Source: an uncultured Collinsella sp.
Lineage (GTDB): Bacteria; Actinomycetota; Coriobacteriia; Coriobacteriales; Coriobacteriaceae
Assembly: GCA_958413895.1 (NCBI GenBank)
Contig: CATYVQ010000007.1
Coordinates: 1-64,000, forward strand
DNA: 64,000 nt
Direction: 5' to 3'
A program made the position numbers and the translations under genes. The stretch's first letter is position 1, and every line of letters starts with the position of its first letter. Positions 32,838 to 42,065 of the stretch are shown here, piece after piece. The notes beneath the pieces are model-generated. The model was not told where the DNA came from, made no database searches, and was given only the letters and a program-made list of their open reading frames with translations.

Positions 32838-34382
32838 GTGGCCGGAATTGGTTTTGAGCTCAAGCGCCTGTTTAGGCGCAGGGGCCTGTTTGCCACGATG
32901 CGCGCTTATGGCTACGCCGGCATTGTGTGCACGGGTCCCATGCTGTTGGGCGTGCTGCTCCAGGTGGGTATCTTGGTGCTGTGCGGTCTGTGGGGTGTGG
33001 GCCGTGCCAACCAGGATCTGCTGGTGTGCATGGTGACCTACACACTGCTGGCCTCACTTTTGCTCACAAGCTTTTTCTCCATGCCGGTCACGCGCTTTTT
33101 GGCTGATATGTTGTTTGCCGAGCGCGAGGACGAGATTCTGCCTTCGTTTTGGGGCTCCAATGCTGTCATGCTCGTTGCGGGCACGGTGCTCTACGGTGTC
33201 TTTTTGCTGTTCTCGGGCGCCACGCTGCTGCAGGGGCTGCTATGTCTGTGGCTGTTCAACATTATGATCGTCAACTGGAACGGCATGAGCTACCTCACGG
33301 CCATCAAGGATTACCGCGGCATCCTGTGCAGCTTTGCGGCTGCCATTGGCGTGGCGTGCCTGTGCGCCCTGGCCGCGCTGGCGCTGGGACTGCCGCCGGT
33401 CGAGGGCTTGTTGGCGTCAATTGCTCTGGGCTACGGCGTCATGCTCGCCTGGGACGTGGTGCTGCTGTACCGGTATTTTCCTCAGAGCGACCGCAGCCCC
33501 TGGCCCTTTTTGCAGTGGCTCGATCAGTTTATGCCGCTGGCGCTCACGGGCCTGTTAACCAATCTGGGACTCTTTGCGCACCTGGTGATTATTTGGGCCG
33601 GTCCTATTGGCGTGCAGGTCAAGGGCTTGTTTTATGGTGCGCCCTACTACGATGTGCCGGCGCTCATTGCGTTTTTGACGATCCTGGTCACGACCGTCAA
33701 CTTTGTGGTCTCGGTCGAGGTCAACTTCTATCCGCGCTACCACGACTACTACAGCCTGTTCAATGACGGCGGCGTGGTGGGCGACATTGTGGTGGCCGAG
33801 GAGGAGATGCTCTCCACGCTTAACAGCGAACTGCGCTTTTGTGCGCTCAAGCAGCTGTTTGTGACCGCGGCGGTCATCTCGCTCGAGACCACGGTGCTGT
33901 CGGCCCTACCGTTGGGCTTTAACAACCTGATGCACGGGTATTTTCGCACGCTGTGCGTGGGCTATGGCCTGTATGCCGTGGGCAATACGGTGATGCTCAT
34001 CTTGCTGTACTTTACCGACTATAAGGGAGCCGTGCTGGCTTCGGGCCTGTTTGCCGGTGTGGCCGGGCTGGCGACTGCCGCTTCGTTGCTTTTGCCGCAG
34101 CAGTTTTACGGCTTTGGCTTTTTGTTGGGTGCGGCGGTGTTTTTTATCGTGGCGCTGCTGCGGCTCGATACCTATACCTCCAACTTGCCGTATCGTATCC
34201 TGAGCCAGCAGCCCATTGTGGCGACCGACAAGACGGGTCGCTTTACACAGCTGGGCCGCTTGCTCGACCGTGCCGAACAGCGCTATGAGGAAGGCCGACA
34301 TAAGGGCGTGCCGCACGGCGCGTTTGAGCGCGCAGTAGTTCGCGTGTATCGCAAGCATTGGGGAGGTTCTGATGACCGATAG
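32838..34382 (+). CDS. pelG: PelG membrane transporter
   Basis: 514 aa with about twelve hydrophobic segments. The opening 'AGIGFELKRLFRRRGLFATM' is the signature start of PelG proteins. It belongs to the MVF/MATE-like flippase group and moves the polymer made by PelF across the membrane. GTG start with GGGGGAG 6-7 bases before it. The last ~60 residues are cytoplasmic and basic. It overlaps the CotH-like gene by 11 bases, so the downstream accessory genes are coupled to it. Confidence 0.92.
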   Translation: MAGIGFELKRLFRRRGLFATMRAYGYAGIVCTGPMLLGVLLQVGILVLCGLWGVGRANQDLLVCMVTYTLLASLLLTSFFSMPVTRFLADMLFAEREDEILPSFWGSNAVMLVAGTVLYGVFLLFSGATLLQGLLCLWLFNIMIVNWNGMSYLTAIKDYRGILCSFAAAIGVACLCALAALALGLPPVEGLLASIALGYGVMLAWDVVLLYRYFPQSDRSPWPFLQWLDQFMPLALTGLLTNLGLFAHLVIIWAGPIGVQVKGLFYGAPYYDVPALIAFLTILVTTVNFVVSVEVNFYPRYHDYYSLFNDGGVVGDIVVAEEEMLSTLNSELRFCALKQLFVTAAVISLETTVLSALPLGFNNLMHGYFRTLCVGYGLYAVGNTVMLILLYFTDYKGAVLASGLFAGVAGLATAASLLLPQQFYGFGFLLGAAVFFIVALLRLDTYTSNLPYRILSQQPIVATDKTGRFTQLGRLLDRAEQRYEEGRHKGVPHGAFERAVVRVYRKHWGGSDDR

Positions 34383-36141
34383 GATGATGTCTCGCCGTCG
34401 CCTGTTTGAGGCGGCTGCCGGTGCGCTGTTGCTTTCGGGCTGCTCGGTGCAGGAAGACTCCTCGACCAAAAAGGTCAAAAAGCAGGACAAGATTAAAAAG
34501 GCTGAGGCCTCGAATGAGGCCAAGCACCTGCGCGACAAGGACGAGCTCTACGAGGTCTACGATGACTCGGGCATTGTGACCATGTACTTGACGGTCTCAC
34601 GCGGCAACAGCTCCGAGAACACCGACCACAGCTGGGCCGAGATCAACACGTACTCGGTGTATGACTATGCCGACATGGGCGTGACGCGCTATCAGGTTAT
34701 GGGCCTGCTACAGCCGGGCGACGAAGACGGCCCGGTTGCCGGCGAGGTTGGCTATGGCGAGGAAGCGCCCAATGCTACCGTGCAGGTGCGCGGTCAGACA
34801 TCGAGCATGAACTCGCAGAAGAATTACAAGGTGGAGCTCAAAAAGGGCAAGGGTACCTGGCGCCAACAGCGCGCGATTGCGCTCAACAAGCACATGGGCG
34901 AGGGTATGCGTTTTCGCAACAAGATGGCCTACGACCTTATCCGCGGGATTCCCCAGATGATGGGCCTGCGCACGCAGTTTGTGCATCTGTGGGTGTGCGA
35001 CCAGACCGAAAAGTCCAACGATACCTTTGAGGACTACGGCCTGTTTACGCAGGTGGAGCAGCTCAACAAGACGGCGCTTAAGGCACATGGCCTGGATAAG
35101 AGCGGGCACCTGTACAAGGTGAACAGCTTTGATTTCCATCGCTACGAGGACACCATTAAGCTTGCCGATGATCCCGACTACAACCAGGCAAGCTTTGAAG
35201 GCATGCTCGAGATTAAGGGCGATACGGACCACACGAAGCTCATCGAGATGCTCGATGCGCTCAACGACGAATCGCAAAAGATCGATGACGTGCTCGACAC
35301 CCACTTTGATTCCGAGAATCTGGTTTATTGGCTGGCGTTTCAGATTCTGACGGGCAACTGCGATACGCAGAACCGTAACTGCTATCTGTACAGTCCTCTC
35401 AACTCAAATACCTGGTACTTTTTAGATTGGGATAACGATGGCATGCTTCGTAAGCTGGAGCTTTCTCTTACCGGGTTTTCGGACTACGCGAGCTGGGAGC
35501 GCGGCGTAAGCAACTACTGGGGCAACGTTCTGTTCAATCGTGCGCTGCGCAGCAAATCGTTCCGCAGCGATCTCGACCGTGCCGTCAAGGACCTGCGCTC
35601 GTATATGACCGAGGCACGCCTGAGCAAGATGATCAAGCACTACCGCGAGGTTACTGAATCGCTGGTCTTTGCTTCGCCCGATATCGACCATCTGCCTGTC
35701 ACCAAGGACCAATACGAGCAGATCGCCGCGGCGATTCCCTCCGAGATCGAGGAGAACTACAAGAGCTTTCGCGAGAGTTTTAAAAAGCCCATGCCGTTCT
35801 ACATCGGCGTGCCGCAGATCGATAACGGTAAGCTGCGCATGAACTGGGATGCGTCCTACGACTTTGAGGCGCGCGACATTCGCTACACCGTGGAGCTTGC
35901 GCGTGACTATGCCATAAGCGACGTGGTCTTTAAGGCCGAGGACGTGCTGCTTCCCGAGGTGACCTGTGATGCGCCCGATACCGGCCAGTATTTTGTGCGC
36001 GTGCGTGCCACCAACTCCGACGGCTATACGCAAGATGCGTTTGACTACTATGTGACCGACGACGGCAAGCACTACGGCATGAAGTGTTTTTACGTGCAAG
36101 ACGGCGGTAAGGTCGTGGAGGACACGTATGAGGAGGGCTAG
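34372..36141 (+). CDS. CotH-type kinase lipoprotein with possible Tat signal
   Basis: 589 aa. The N-terminus 'SRRRLFEAAAGALLLSGC' combines twin arginines with a lipobox (Cys24), so it is an exported lipoprotein. The CotH kinase-like domain spans ~70-470: 'ATVQVRGQTSSMNSQKNYKV', 'KMAYDLIRGIP', 'FTQVEQLNK' and the metal-binding 'FLDWDNDGM' (~352). A fibronectin-like tail follows (~480-575, 'DARDIRYTVELA'-like: 'ARDIRYTVELARDY'). CotH proteins phosphorylate extracellular protein; next to Pel-type genes the role may be anchoring or modification of matrix components. It overlaps PelG by 11 bases and the VTC-like gene by 14. Confidence 0.85.
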   Translation: MTDRMMSRRRLFEAAAGALLLSGCSVQEDSSTKKVKKQDKIKKAEASNEAKHLRDKDELYEVYDDSGIVTMYLTVSRGNSSENTDHSWAEINTYSVYDYADMGVTRYQVMGLLQPGDEDGPVAGEVGYGEEAPNATVQVRGQTSSMNSQKNYKVELKKGKGTWRQQRAIALNKHMGEGMRFRNKMAYDLIRGIPQMMGLRTQFVHLWVCDQTEKSNDTFEDYGLFTQVEQLNKTALKAHGLDKSGHLYKVNSFDFHRYEDTIKLADDPDYNQASFEGMLEIKGDTDHTKLIEMLDALNDESQKIDDVLDTHFDSENLVYWLAFQILTGNCDTQNRNCYLYSPLNSNTWYFLDWDNDGMLRKLELSLTGFSDYASWERGVSNYWGNVLFNRALRSKSFRSDLDRAVKDLRSYMTEARLSKMIKHYREVTESLVFASPDIDHLPVTKDQYEQIAAAIPSEIEENYKSFRESFKKPMPFYIGVPQIDNGKLRMNWDASYDFEARDIRYTVELARDYAISDVVFKAEDVLLPEVTCDAPDTGQYFVRVRATNSDGYTQDAFDYYVTDDGKHYGMKCFYVQDGGKVVEDTYEEG

Positions 36142-36919
36142 CGCGCTGCTTGAGCGCTTGGCGGCCCCGCCTGTGCGTGCCACGCAGGAGCGTTACCGCC
36201 ACGAGCTCAAATATCTCATTAACGAGGGCGAGCACGCCGCGCTTGCCTGTCGCATGGCGCCGGTTTTTAAGCTGGACAAGCATGCGCGGGCAGGCGGTTA
36301 CACCATTCGCAGCCTGTACTTTGACGACTACTGCAACTCGGCCTACGAGGAAAAAGACGCCGGCATTCTCATGCGCAAAAAGTATCGCGTGCGCATCTAT
36401 AACGGCAGCGACAAGGTGATTAAGCTCGAGCGCAAAAAGAAGTACGGCAGCTGGATCTACAAGGAGGACGCGCCGCTCACGCGTGGCGAGTTTGAGCAGA
36501 TTCTGGCTGGCGACTACGACTTTTTGCTGAGGAGTCCTTATCCGCTCTGTCGCGAGTTCTACATCGAGTGCATCTGCAATATGATGCGCCCGCGGACCAT
36601 CGTGGACTACGAGCGCGAGCCGTGGGTGATGGATGAGGGCACCGTGCGCATCACGTTTGACATGAACGTGCGTGCCGCGGTGGGAAGCTTCGATATCTTT
36701 GACGCGACGCTGCCCGCGCTGCCGGTCCTGGAGCCCGGCAAGCTGGTGATGGAGGTCAAGTTTACGGAGTTTTGCCCGCAGCTGGTGCGCGATATGGTGC
36801 CGCCGGGAGCGGCCGAGCTTACGGCGGTCTCCAAGTACTGCCTGTGTTACGAAAAGACCGCCTACCTTCGCGGATTTAATTACTGGGAATCGGATTTTGA
36901 GAACCGAGGGGATATTTAG
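36128..36919 (+). CDS. VTC/CYTH-type polyphosphate polymerase domain protein
   Basis: 263 aa. The tunnel-fold motifs are in order: 'YRHELKYLI' (~22-30), 'TIRSLYFDDYCNSAYEEK' (~58-75), 'KYRVRIYNGS' and 'KLERKKKYGSWIYK', 'YEREPWV', 'LVMEVKFTEF' (~220) and 'SKYCLCYEK'. These basic and acidic residues bind triphosphate and metal in VTC4-like polymerases. It is soluble by itself; the next gene could be its membrane partner. CotH, VTC-type and DUF4956 genes are often found together, but the joint function is not established. ATG 36128 with GGAGG 7 bases before. Confidence 0.88.
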   Translation: MRRASALLERLAAPPVRATQERYRHELKYLINEGEHAALACRMAPVFKLDKHARAGGYTIRSLYFDDYCNSAYEEKDAGILMRKKYRVRIYNGSDKVIKLERKKKYGSWIYKEDAPLTRGEFEQILAGDYDFLLRSPYPLCREFYIECICNMMRPRTIVDYEREPWVMDEGTVRITFDMNVRAAVGSFDIFDATLPALPVLEPGKLVMEVKFTEFCPQLVRDMVPPGAAELTAVSKYCLCYEKTAYLRGFNYWESDFENRGDI

Positions 36920-36922
36920 ACC

Positions 36923-37588
36923 ATGAGCACCAGGGACTTTTTTAAGAACTCCGTCTTGGAGGCGTTTGGCCAGGTCGATCCCGCCAAGATTGGCCTTTCG
37001 CTGCTCGTGGCGCTCGCCATGGGTATCCTGATCTACTACGTGTACAAGCGCTTTTTTACCGGCGTGGTGTATTCGCGCAGTTTTGCCGTGACGCTCGTGG
37101 GTATGTGCGTGCTTACCTGCATGGTTACGCTCGCGATCTCGACAAACGTGGTCATTTCGCTCGGTATGGTCGGTGCTCTGTCCATCGTCCGCTACCGTAC
37201 GGCGGTCAAGGACCCGCTCGACCTGCTGTATCTATTTTGGGCCATTACCACGGGCATTACGGCCGGCGCCGGCATGTATGCGCTCGTGGGGCTCACGGCG
37301 GTGGTGATCGTGGTGATGATCGCCGGCTTTACGAGTCATCAGGATAAGGCGCGCGTGTACATGATGGTCATTCACTACACAGGCCAGACCACAGGCGACG
37401 ATATCGTGCGCGCGTTTGGGCGCACCAACTTCACTGTCAAGTCCAAGACCATGCGCGGCGACAAAGTCGAGATGGCCGTCGAGCTCTTCTCGGACGGTGT
37501 GGATATGCCCTATGCCGACGCTATTCGCGCGCTCGACGGCGTGGAGGACCTAACGCTCATCCAATACAACGGCGAGTACCACGGTTAG
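36923..37588 (+). CDS. DUF4956 membrane protein
   Basis: 221 aa with four hydrophobic segments (~25-45, 52-75, 78-98, 105-130) and a cytoplasmic C-terminal domain of ~85 residues. The loop 'MVGALSIVRYRTAVKDPLDL' (split 'SIVRYRTAVKDP') is the DUF4956 signature. The gene regularly follows VTC-type genes. It starts 3 bases after the VTC-like stop with GAGGGG upstream and is the last gene of the operon. Function unknown; it may couple polyphosphate synthesis or transport to the Pel-like system. Confidence 0.88.
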   Translation: MSTRDFFKNSVLEAFGQVDPAKIGLSLLVALAMGILIYYVYKRFFTGVVYSRSFAVTLVGMCVLTCMVTLAISTNVVISLGMVGALSIVRYRTAVKDPLDLLYLFWAITTGITAGAGMYALVGLTAVVIVVMIAGFTSHQDKARVYMMVIHYTGQTTGDDIVRAFGRTNFTVKSKTMRGDKVEMAVELFSDGVDMPYADAIRALDGVEDLTLIQYNGEYHG

Positions 37589-37662
37589 AACCCTAGCGAG
37601 CAATTGGGCTCTCCTGGTCGAGCATACGTCAGCGAGCGGGCAGCTGCCGTGGCGAGGTGCCG

Positions 37663-37709
37663 CGAAAGAGGAGCGACGCGTACTTCATGTACGCGAGCGA
37701 CGGTTTGAG
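37663..37709 (+). repeat. Dispersed palindromic repeat, copy 1
   Basis: This 47-base segment is the reverse complement of 45195-45240 with only a few differences in the loop (CATGAA versus CCAAAG). The core is itself palindromic: GAGCGACGCGTAC pairs imperfectly with GTACGCGAGCGAC. It lies between two genes. Nothing else is visible in 37589-37790 apart from a small inverted repeat CCGGCGTT/AACGCCGG at about 37751-37773. Confidence 0.7.
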
Positions 37710-37790
37710 CGGCAGATCGTCCGGCAGATACCCGCGCAGCGTCGAGTAGTCCGGCGTTCGTCAGAACGCCGGAACGAACAGGTATCATGG

Positions 37791-37804
37791 TGAAAGCGAT
37801 TTCA
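37791..37804 (+). promoter_or_regulatory. LacI-type operator before the sucrose regulator (autoregulation)
   Basis: TGAAAGCGATTTCA differs in two bases from the two operators before the PTS gene (TGAAAACGATTACA) and has the central CG of LacI-family sites. It lies 16 bases before the GTG chosen as regulator start. Confidence 0.75.
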
Positions 37805-37819
37805 ATGACAGGGGTGCTC

Positions 37820-38800
37820 GTGGTAAAGATGAAAGATGTGGCCGAGTTGGCGGGCGTTTCGAGCGCCGCCGTCTCGCGCTACCTCAACGGTGGCTACATA
37901 TCGACGGACAAGGCCGAGCGCATTAAGAAGGCGATTGAGCTGACCGGATACGTGCGGTCCAGCCAGGCTCGTGCGCTGCGCACCGGCTCCACCAAGCTCA
38001 TCGGCGTCATCGTACCCAAGATCAACTCGGAATCCGTGAGCCGCATTACCGCCGGTATTGGCCAGGTGCTTGGTCGCCGTGGCTACCAGATGCTGCTTGC
38101 CAATACCGATAACGCCCCCGATCGCGAGCTCGAGTACCTCGATTTATTCCAAAACCACCCGGTCGATGGCATTGTGCTGGTGGCAACCATGATCACCGAC
38201 GAGCACCGTCGCGCGATTGAGTCGTGCCGTGTGCCCATTGTGTTGATCGGCCAGCATGTCGAGGGTGCGGCGTGCGTCTATCACGACGATTACGAGGCTG
38301 CCTTTGAGCTGGGCCGTGCGCTTGCGGGTCGCGTGGACGGCAAGATTGCCTACATTGGAGTTACCGAAGAGGACCGCGCGGCTGGTTATGAACGCCGCCG
38401 CGGTTTTGAAGCCGGTTTGCGCGCCGCGGGTAACCCACTCGATGCTGCCTTGATTCGCCTGGGCTCGTTTACGCTCGACTCGGGCTATCGCGCTGCGCGC
38501 GAGCTGCTTGCCGATGCCCCCGATGTTTCGTTTGTCGCCTGCGCGACCGACACCATGGCGGCGGGCGCGCTGCGTGCCATCGATGAGGTTCGCGGTATGG
38601 GCGAGGGCATACACCGCGTGAGCGGTTTTGGCGACAACGCGTTTTTGCGCGCGCTGACGGGCGGCATTCCCACCGTGCATTATGGCTACCTGACCAGTGG
38701 CGTCGAGGCGACCAATATGTTGCTCAACACGCTCGATGGCGTGGAGGGGGAGAGTGGTCTAAAGACGCTCAAGCTCGGCCATCAGCTTATGAATGTCTAG
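37820..38800 (+). CDS. scrR: LacI-family transcriptional regulator of the sucrose genes
   Basis: About 326 aa. The helix-turn-helix 'KDVAELAGVSSAAVSRYLNG' is at the extreme N-terminus, followed by the hinge and a periplasmic-binding-protein-like sensor domain ('KLIGVIVPKINSESVSRITA', 'VDGIVLVATM', 'VSGFGDNAF'). The frame is open to ATG 37787, but that start would overlap an operator; AGGGG at 37810-37814 favours GTG 37820 (ATG 37829 is possible). The downstream genes are a sucrose-type PTS EIIBC and a GH32 hydrolase, so it is most likely ScrR, repressing them in the absence of sugar. Ligand identity is inference. Confidence 0.85.
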   Translation: MVKMKDVAELAGVSSAAVSRYLNGGYISTDKAERIKKAIELTGYVRSSQARALRTGSTKLIGVIVPKINSESVSRITAGIGQVLGRRGYQMLLANTDNAPDRELEYLDLFQNHPVDGIVLVATMITDEHRRAIESCRVPIVLIGQHVEGAACVYHDDYEAAFELGRALAGRVDGKIAYIGVTEEDRAAGYERRRGFEAGLRAAGNPLDAALIRLGSFTLDSGYRAARELLADAPDVSFVACATDTMAAGALRAIDEVRGMGEGIHRVSGFGDNAFLRALTGGIPTVHYGYLTSGVEATNMLLNTLDGVEGESGLKTLKLGHQLMNV

Positions 38801-38888
38801 GCTTTGGGCACGTCTGCCTGTCTCTGAGCCGCCTCTTTTTGCTTTAAAACTACCTTTCGCCGGCTTTTTCCTACCGTTCACCCTACTG

Positions 38889-38928
38889 TGAAAACGATTA
38901 CAGACATATGAGACTGAAAACGATTACA
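38889..38928 (+). promoter_or_regulatory. Tandem LacI-type operators before the PTS gene
   Basis: Two identical TGAAAACGATTACA sites at 38889-38902 and 38915-38928, 26 bases centre to centre, about 2.5 helical turns apart. They lie 57 bases or more before the PTS start and are surely the targets of the adjacent LacI-type regulator. I could not settle the -35/-10 pair around them. Confidence 0.88.
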
Positions 38929-38984
38929 GTGTAAGTGTCAAAGATGGCCGGGTGCAGATGCGCCCGTTGGAGGAAAGGGAAGTC

Positions 38985-40385
38985 ATGGACTACCGCAAAT
39001 CAGCCCAAGAGGTGCTCGACAATATCGGTGGCGCCGACAACGTCGTCTCTGCCGCACACTGCGCCACGCGTCTGCGCCTTGTGATTGCCGATAACGCCAA
39101 GGTCGACAAGGAGGCCCTCGAGAATATCGACGGCGCCAAGGGCGTCTTTGAGGCCCAGGGCCAGCTCCAGATTATTTTTGGCACTGGCACCGTCAACAAG
39201 GTCTACGACGAGTTTATTGCGCTCAGCGGCGTCGAGGCTGCCACCAAGGCCGAGGTCAAGGAGGCAGCGGCGCAGCAGCAGAACATCTTTATGCGTGCCA
39301 TTAAGGTGCTCGGCGACGTCTTTGTCCCCATCATCCCCGCCATCGTGGCTTCGGGCCTGCTGCTGGGCATTATGAGCGCCCTCAACTTTATGGCCTCCAA
39401 CGGCTTTATCGCGCTCGACACCAATAACTTTATTTATAAGATTGCCGACCTGGTCTCGGGCACGTCCTTTGGCATTCTGCAGATCCTGATCGGTTACTCC
39501 GCAGCTAAGGCCTTTGGCGCCAACCCGTACCTGGGCGCCGTCGTCGGTGGTGCATTCATCAACTCCTCGCTGCAGAGCGCCTATACGGTTGCCTCCGAGG
39601 GCGTGCAGACCATGGTCAACGTCATCCCCGGCGTGTACAGCTTTGAGTGGGTCGGCTATCAGGGCCACGTGATCCCCATCGTCATCGCCTGTGCCATTCT
39701 GGCCTTCCTCGAGAAGCGCCTGCACAAGATCGTTCCCGAGATGTTCGATCTCTTTGTGACTCCGCTTGTCTCGGTGTTCGTGACCGTGCTCGTGACTCTC
39801 GTTGCCGTCGGCCCCATCTTTGTCTGGGCCGAGAACGCCATCCTCGGTCTGATTCAGGCCCTTCTGACCCTGCCCTTCGGCATCGGTTCCTTTATCGTCG
39901 GCCTGTTCTATGCCCCCACGGTCGTTACCGGTATCCACCAGATGTACACCGCCATCGACCTGGGCCAGCTCGCCCAGTACGGCGTGACCTACTGGCTGCC
40001 CATCGCTAGCGCCGCCAACATCGCTCAGGGTGGCGCCGCACTCGCCGTTGCCTTTAAGACCCGCGATGCCAAGATCAAGGGTCTGGCGCTTCCTTCGGCC
40101 CTGTCCGCCTTCATGGGCATTACCGAGCCTGCCATCTTTGGTGTGAACCTGCGCTTCTTTAAGCCCTTCATCGCCGGCTGCATCGGCGGCGGTTGCGGTG
40201 CCCTGGTCTGCGCGCTCACTTCGCTGGCTGCCTCCGGCACGGGCGTTACCGGTATCTTCGGTATCCTGCTGTGCCTGGCCCAACCCGTGCAGTACGCGAT
40301 CATGTTTGCGGTCGCCGCGCTGGTTTCCTTTGCCGTCTCGTTTGTCCTGTACAAGGACGAGCCCAAGGCTTCCGAGCAGGCCTAA
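38985..40385 (+). CDS. scrA: PTS sucrose-type EIIBC component
   Basis: 466 aa. The EIIB domain covers ~1-85 with the phosphorylated Cys26 in 'SAAHCATRLRLVI'; the EIIC domain (~105-460) has about ten membrane segments and 'GITEPAIFGVNLRFFKPF' (~365-382), typical of the glucose/sucrose family. No EIIA domain is attached, as in ScrA proteins, which borrow EIIA from another system. GGAGG with ATG 38985 gives the right start; the frame is open upstream to 38952. Beside a GH32 enzyme, sucrose is the most likely substrate, giving sucrose-6-phosphate inside the cell; trehalose-type EIIBC is the main alternative. Confidence 0.9.
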   Translation: MDYRKSAQEVLDNIGGADNVVSAAHCATRLRLVIADNAKVDKEALENIDGAKGVFEAQGQLQIIFGTGTVNKVYDEFIALSGVEAATKAEVKEAAAQQQNIFMRAIKVLGDVFVPIIPAIVASGLLLGIMSALNFMASNGFIALDTNNFIYKIADLVSGTSFGILQILIGYSAAKAFGANPYLGAVVGGAFINSSLQSAYTVASEGVQTMVNVIPGVYSFEWVGYQGHVIPIVIACAILAFLEKRLHKIVPEMFDLFVTPLVSVFVTVLVTLVAVGPIFVWAENAILGLIQALLTLPFGIGSFIVGLFYAPTVVTGIHQMYTAIDLGQLAQYGVTYWLPIASAANIAQGGAALAVAFKTRDAKIKGLALPSALSAFMGITEPAIFGVNLRFFKPFIAGCIGGGCGALVCALTSLAASGTGVTGIFGILLCLAQPVQYAIMFAVAALVSFAVSFVLYKDEPKASEQA

Positions 40386-40405
40386 GAGCTTTTGATTGAG
40401 GGGAT

Positions 40406-40430
40406 GCCCGCGGGTTGTATGCTCGCGGGC
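40406..40430 (+). terminator. Hairpin between scrA and scrB
   Basis: GCCCGCG (40406-40412) and CGCGGGC (40424-40430) with an 11-base loop, followed by GTTTCCC. The T-tract is poor, so it may be a partial terminator or an mRNA-stability hairpin that sets the scrA:scrB ratio. Confidence 0.45.
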
Positions 40431-40492
40431 GTTTCCCGTATCTGGTGCCGATCTCTTGTGCCTTGTAACTTTCGATCCGTTAGGACTTTGAT

Positions 40493-42025
40493 ATGTCTAA
40501 TGCACTTGGTCGCGACCTTGCAAAGCTGGTCGCCGCTGTTGACGCCGCCGCCTCTGAGTGCGGTCATGGCGCGTATGGCCAACGCTTCCATATTATGCCG
40601 CCGGCGGGTTGGCTCAACGACCCCAACGGTCTTTGCCAAGCGGGCGGCGTGTTCCATGCCTATTTTCAATATGCGCCGTTTGATGTCGAGGGCGGCGTTA
40701 AGGCCTGGGGCCATGCGACGAGCCGCGATCTTATGATGTGGGACTATGTTGGCGCTCCGCTGCTGCCCGACGAGCCGTTCGATTGCCACGGTGTGTATTC
40801 GGGCTCCGCGCTTGCCGAGGACGGTCGCATTCGCGTGCTCTATACGGGCAACGTTAAGCTTTCCGATGCGGAGGGCACGTACGACTACGTCAATACCGGC
40901 CGCCGCGCCGATACTGTTTATGTCGAGAGCGCCGATGGACAGACGTTTAGCCAAAAGCGCGTGGTGCTGGCTTCCGAGGATTATCCCGAGGATTTGACCT
41001 GCCATGTGCGCGATCCCAAGGTGTGGCGTGACGCGGACGGGCGTTATCACATGGTGCTGGGCGCGCGTCGTCGCGTGGATGGGCCGCATGTAGATAGTCG
41101 ATTTTGCGCCATGCACGGCGAGGGTGCCGGGCGCGATGTGGGCGAGATCCTGGTGTATGGCTCGCCCGATATGCTGAGCTGGGAGCTCGAGAGCCGTGTG
41201 TCTACGCCCGAGCGCTTTGGCTTTATGTGGGAGTGCCCGGGATACCTTGAGCTTGAGGCGGATGGCGGTGTACCGGCGAAGTGGCTGTCCTTCTCGCCCC
41301 AGGGGCTCGAGGGCGGTCGTTGGGACCGCGGCAACGTATACGCTGCTGGCTACATGCCTGTAACAGGCGACATTACCGGTGGTGACGGTGCCTATGAGCT
41401 GGGCGATTTCCGCCTGTGGGACGCCGGTTTTGACTTCTATGCTCCGCAGGAGTTTACGGCCCAGGACGGTCGCCACATTCTGATCGGCTGGATGGGCATG
41501 CCCGATGAGCCAACCTATGGCAACGCGCCTACCGTGGCGTGCGGCTGGCAGCACTGCATGACGGTGCCGCGTGAGCTTACAGCCGGTGCCGGCGGCGTAG
41601 TGCTGCAGCAGCCGGCGCGCGAGATTGAGCACCATTATGCCTCGGTGCGTGTGGGGGAGGGCTCGTTGGAGGTTGCCGGCGATACCTGCTTTGACGTTGT
41701 TGTTGACGGTGTCGACGGCGCGTTTACCGCGACCGTTGATGGCGAGCTGAAGCTGGCGTTTGTGCCCGCCGAGGGCGAACTGCCCGCGCGCTTTGAGATG
41801 CGATTTACCGATGAGGGTCGCGCTTCTGCCGGCTGTGGTCGCACCGTGCGCTGGGAGCCCGTCGACGAGGTTCGTAACGTGCGCATTGTTGGCGATGTCT
41901 CGTCGGTCGAGGTGTTTGTGAACGATGGCGCGCTCGTGTTCTCGACGCGTATCTATCCCGAGGCCTATGGCGTGACCGTTGACGCTCCGGGCGCGAATGT
42001 GACCTACCACGCGCTCAACATCTAA
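40493..42025 (+). CDS. scrB: Sucrose-6-phosphate hydrolase, GH32
   Basis: 510 aa. The five-bladed propeller motifs are clear: nucleophile in 'GWLNDPNGL' (~38-46), 'YSGSALAEDG', 'VRDPKVWRD' (~165-173), and the acid/base in 'MWECPGYLEL' (~244-253). A C-terminal beta-sandwich follows (~370-510). It cleaves sucrose-6-phosphate delivered by the PTS into glucose-6-phosphate and fructose. AGGA lies 7 bases before ATG. The gene follows scrA after 107 bases and ends at a good terminator. Confidence 0.92.
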   Translation: MSNALGRDLAKLVAAVDAAASECGHGAYGQRFHIMPPAGWLNDPNGLCQAGGVFHAYFQYAPFDVEGGVKAWGHATSRDLMMWDYVGAPLLPDEPFDCHGVYSGSALAEDGRIRVLYTGNVKLSDAEGTYDYVNTGRRADTVYVESADGQTFSQKRVVLASEDYPEDLTCHVRDPKVWRDADGRYHMVLGARRRVDGPHVDSRFCAMHGEGAGRDVGEILVYGSPDMLSWELESRVSTPERFGFMWECPGYLELEADGGVPAKWLSFSPQGLEGGRWDRGNVYAAGYMPVTGDITGGDGAYELGDFRLWDAGFDFYAPQEFTAQDGRHILIGWMGMPDEPTYGNAPTVACGWQHCMTVPRELTAGAGGVVLQQPAREIEHHYASVRVGEGSLEVAGDTCFDVVVDGVDGAFTATVDGELKLAFVPAEGELPARFEMRFTDEGRASAGCGRTVRWEPVDEVRNVRIVGDVSSVEVFVNDGALVFSTRIYPEAYGVTVDAPGANVTYHALNI

Positions 42026-42065
42026 GCGATTCGTCGCATATCGGCGCTATACTGCAGCCGTAGCT

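Noticed and set aside
39000..40283. Long open frame (427 codons) on the minus strand opposite the PTS gene
   Set aside because: It is the antisense shadow of a strongly supported EIIBC gene, caused by GC-rich codon bias; composition is Gly/Asp-rich nonsense and there is no ribosome site.
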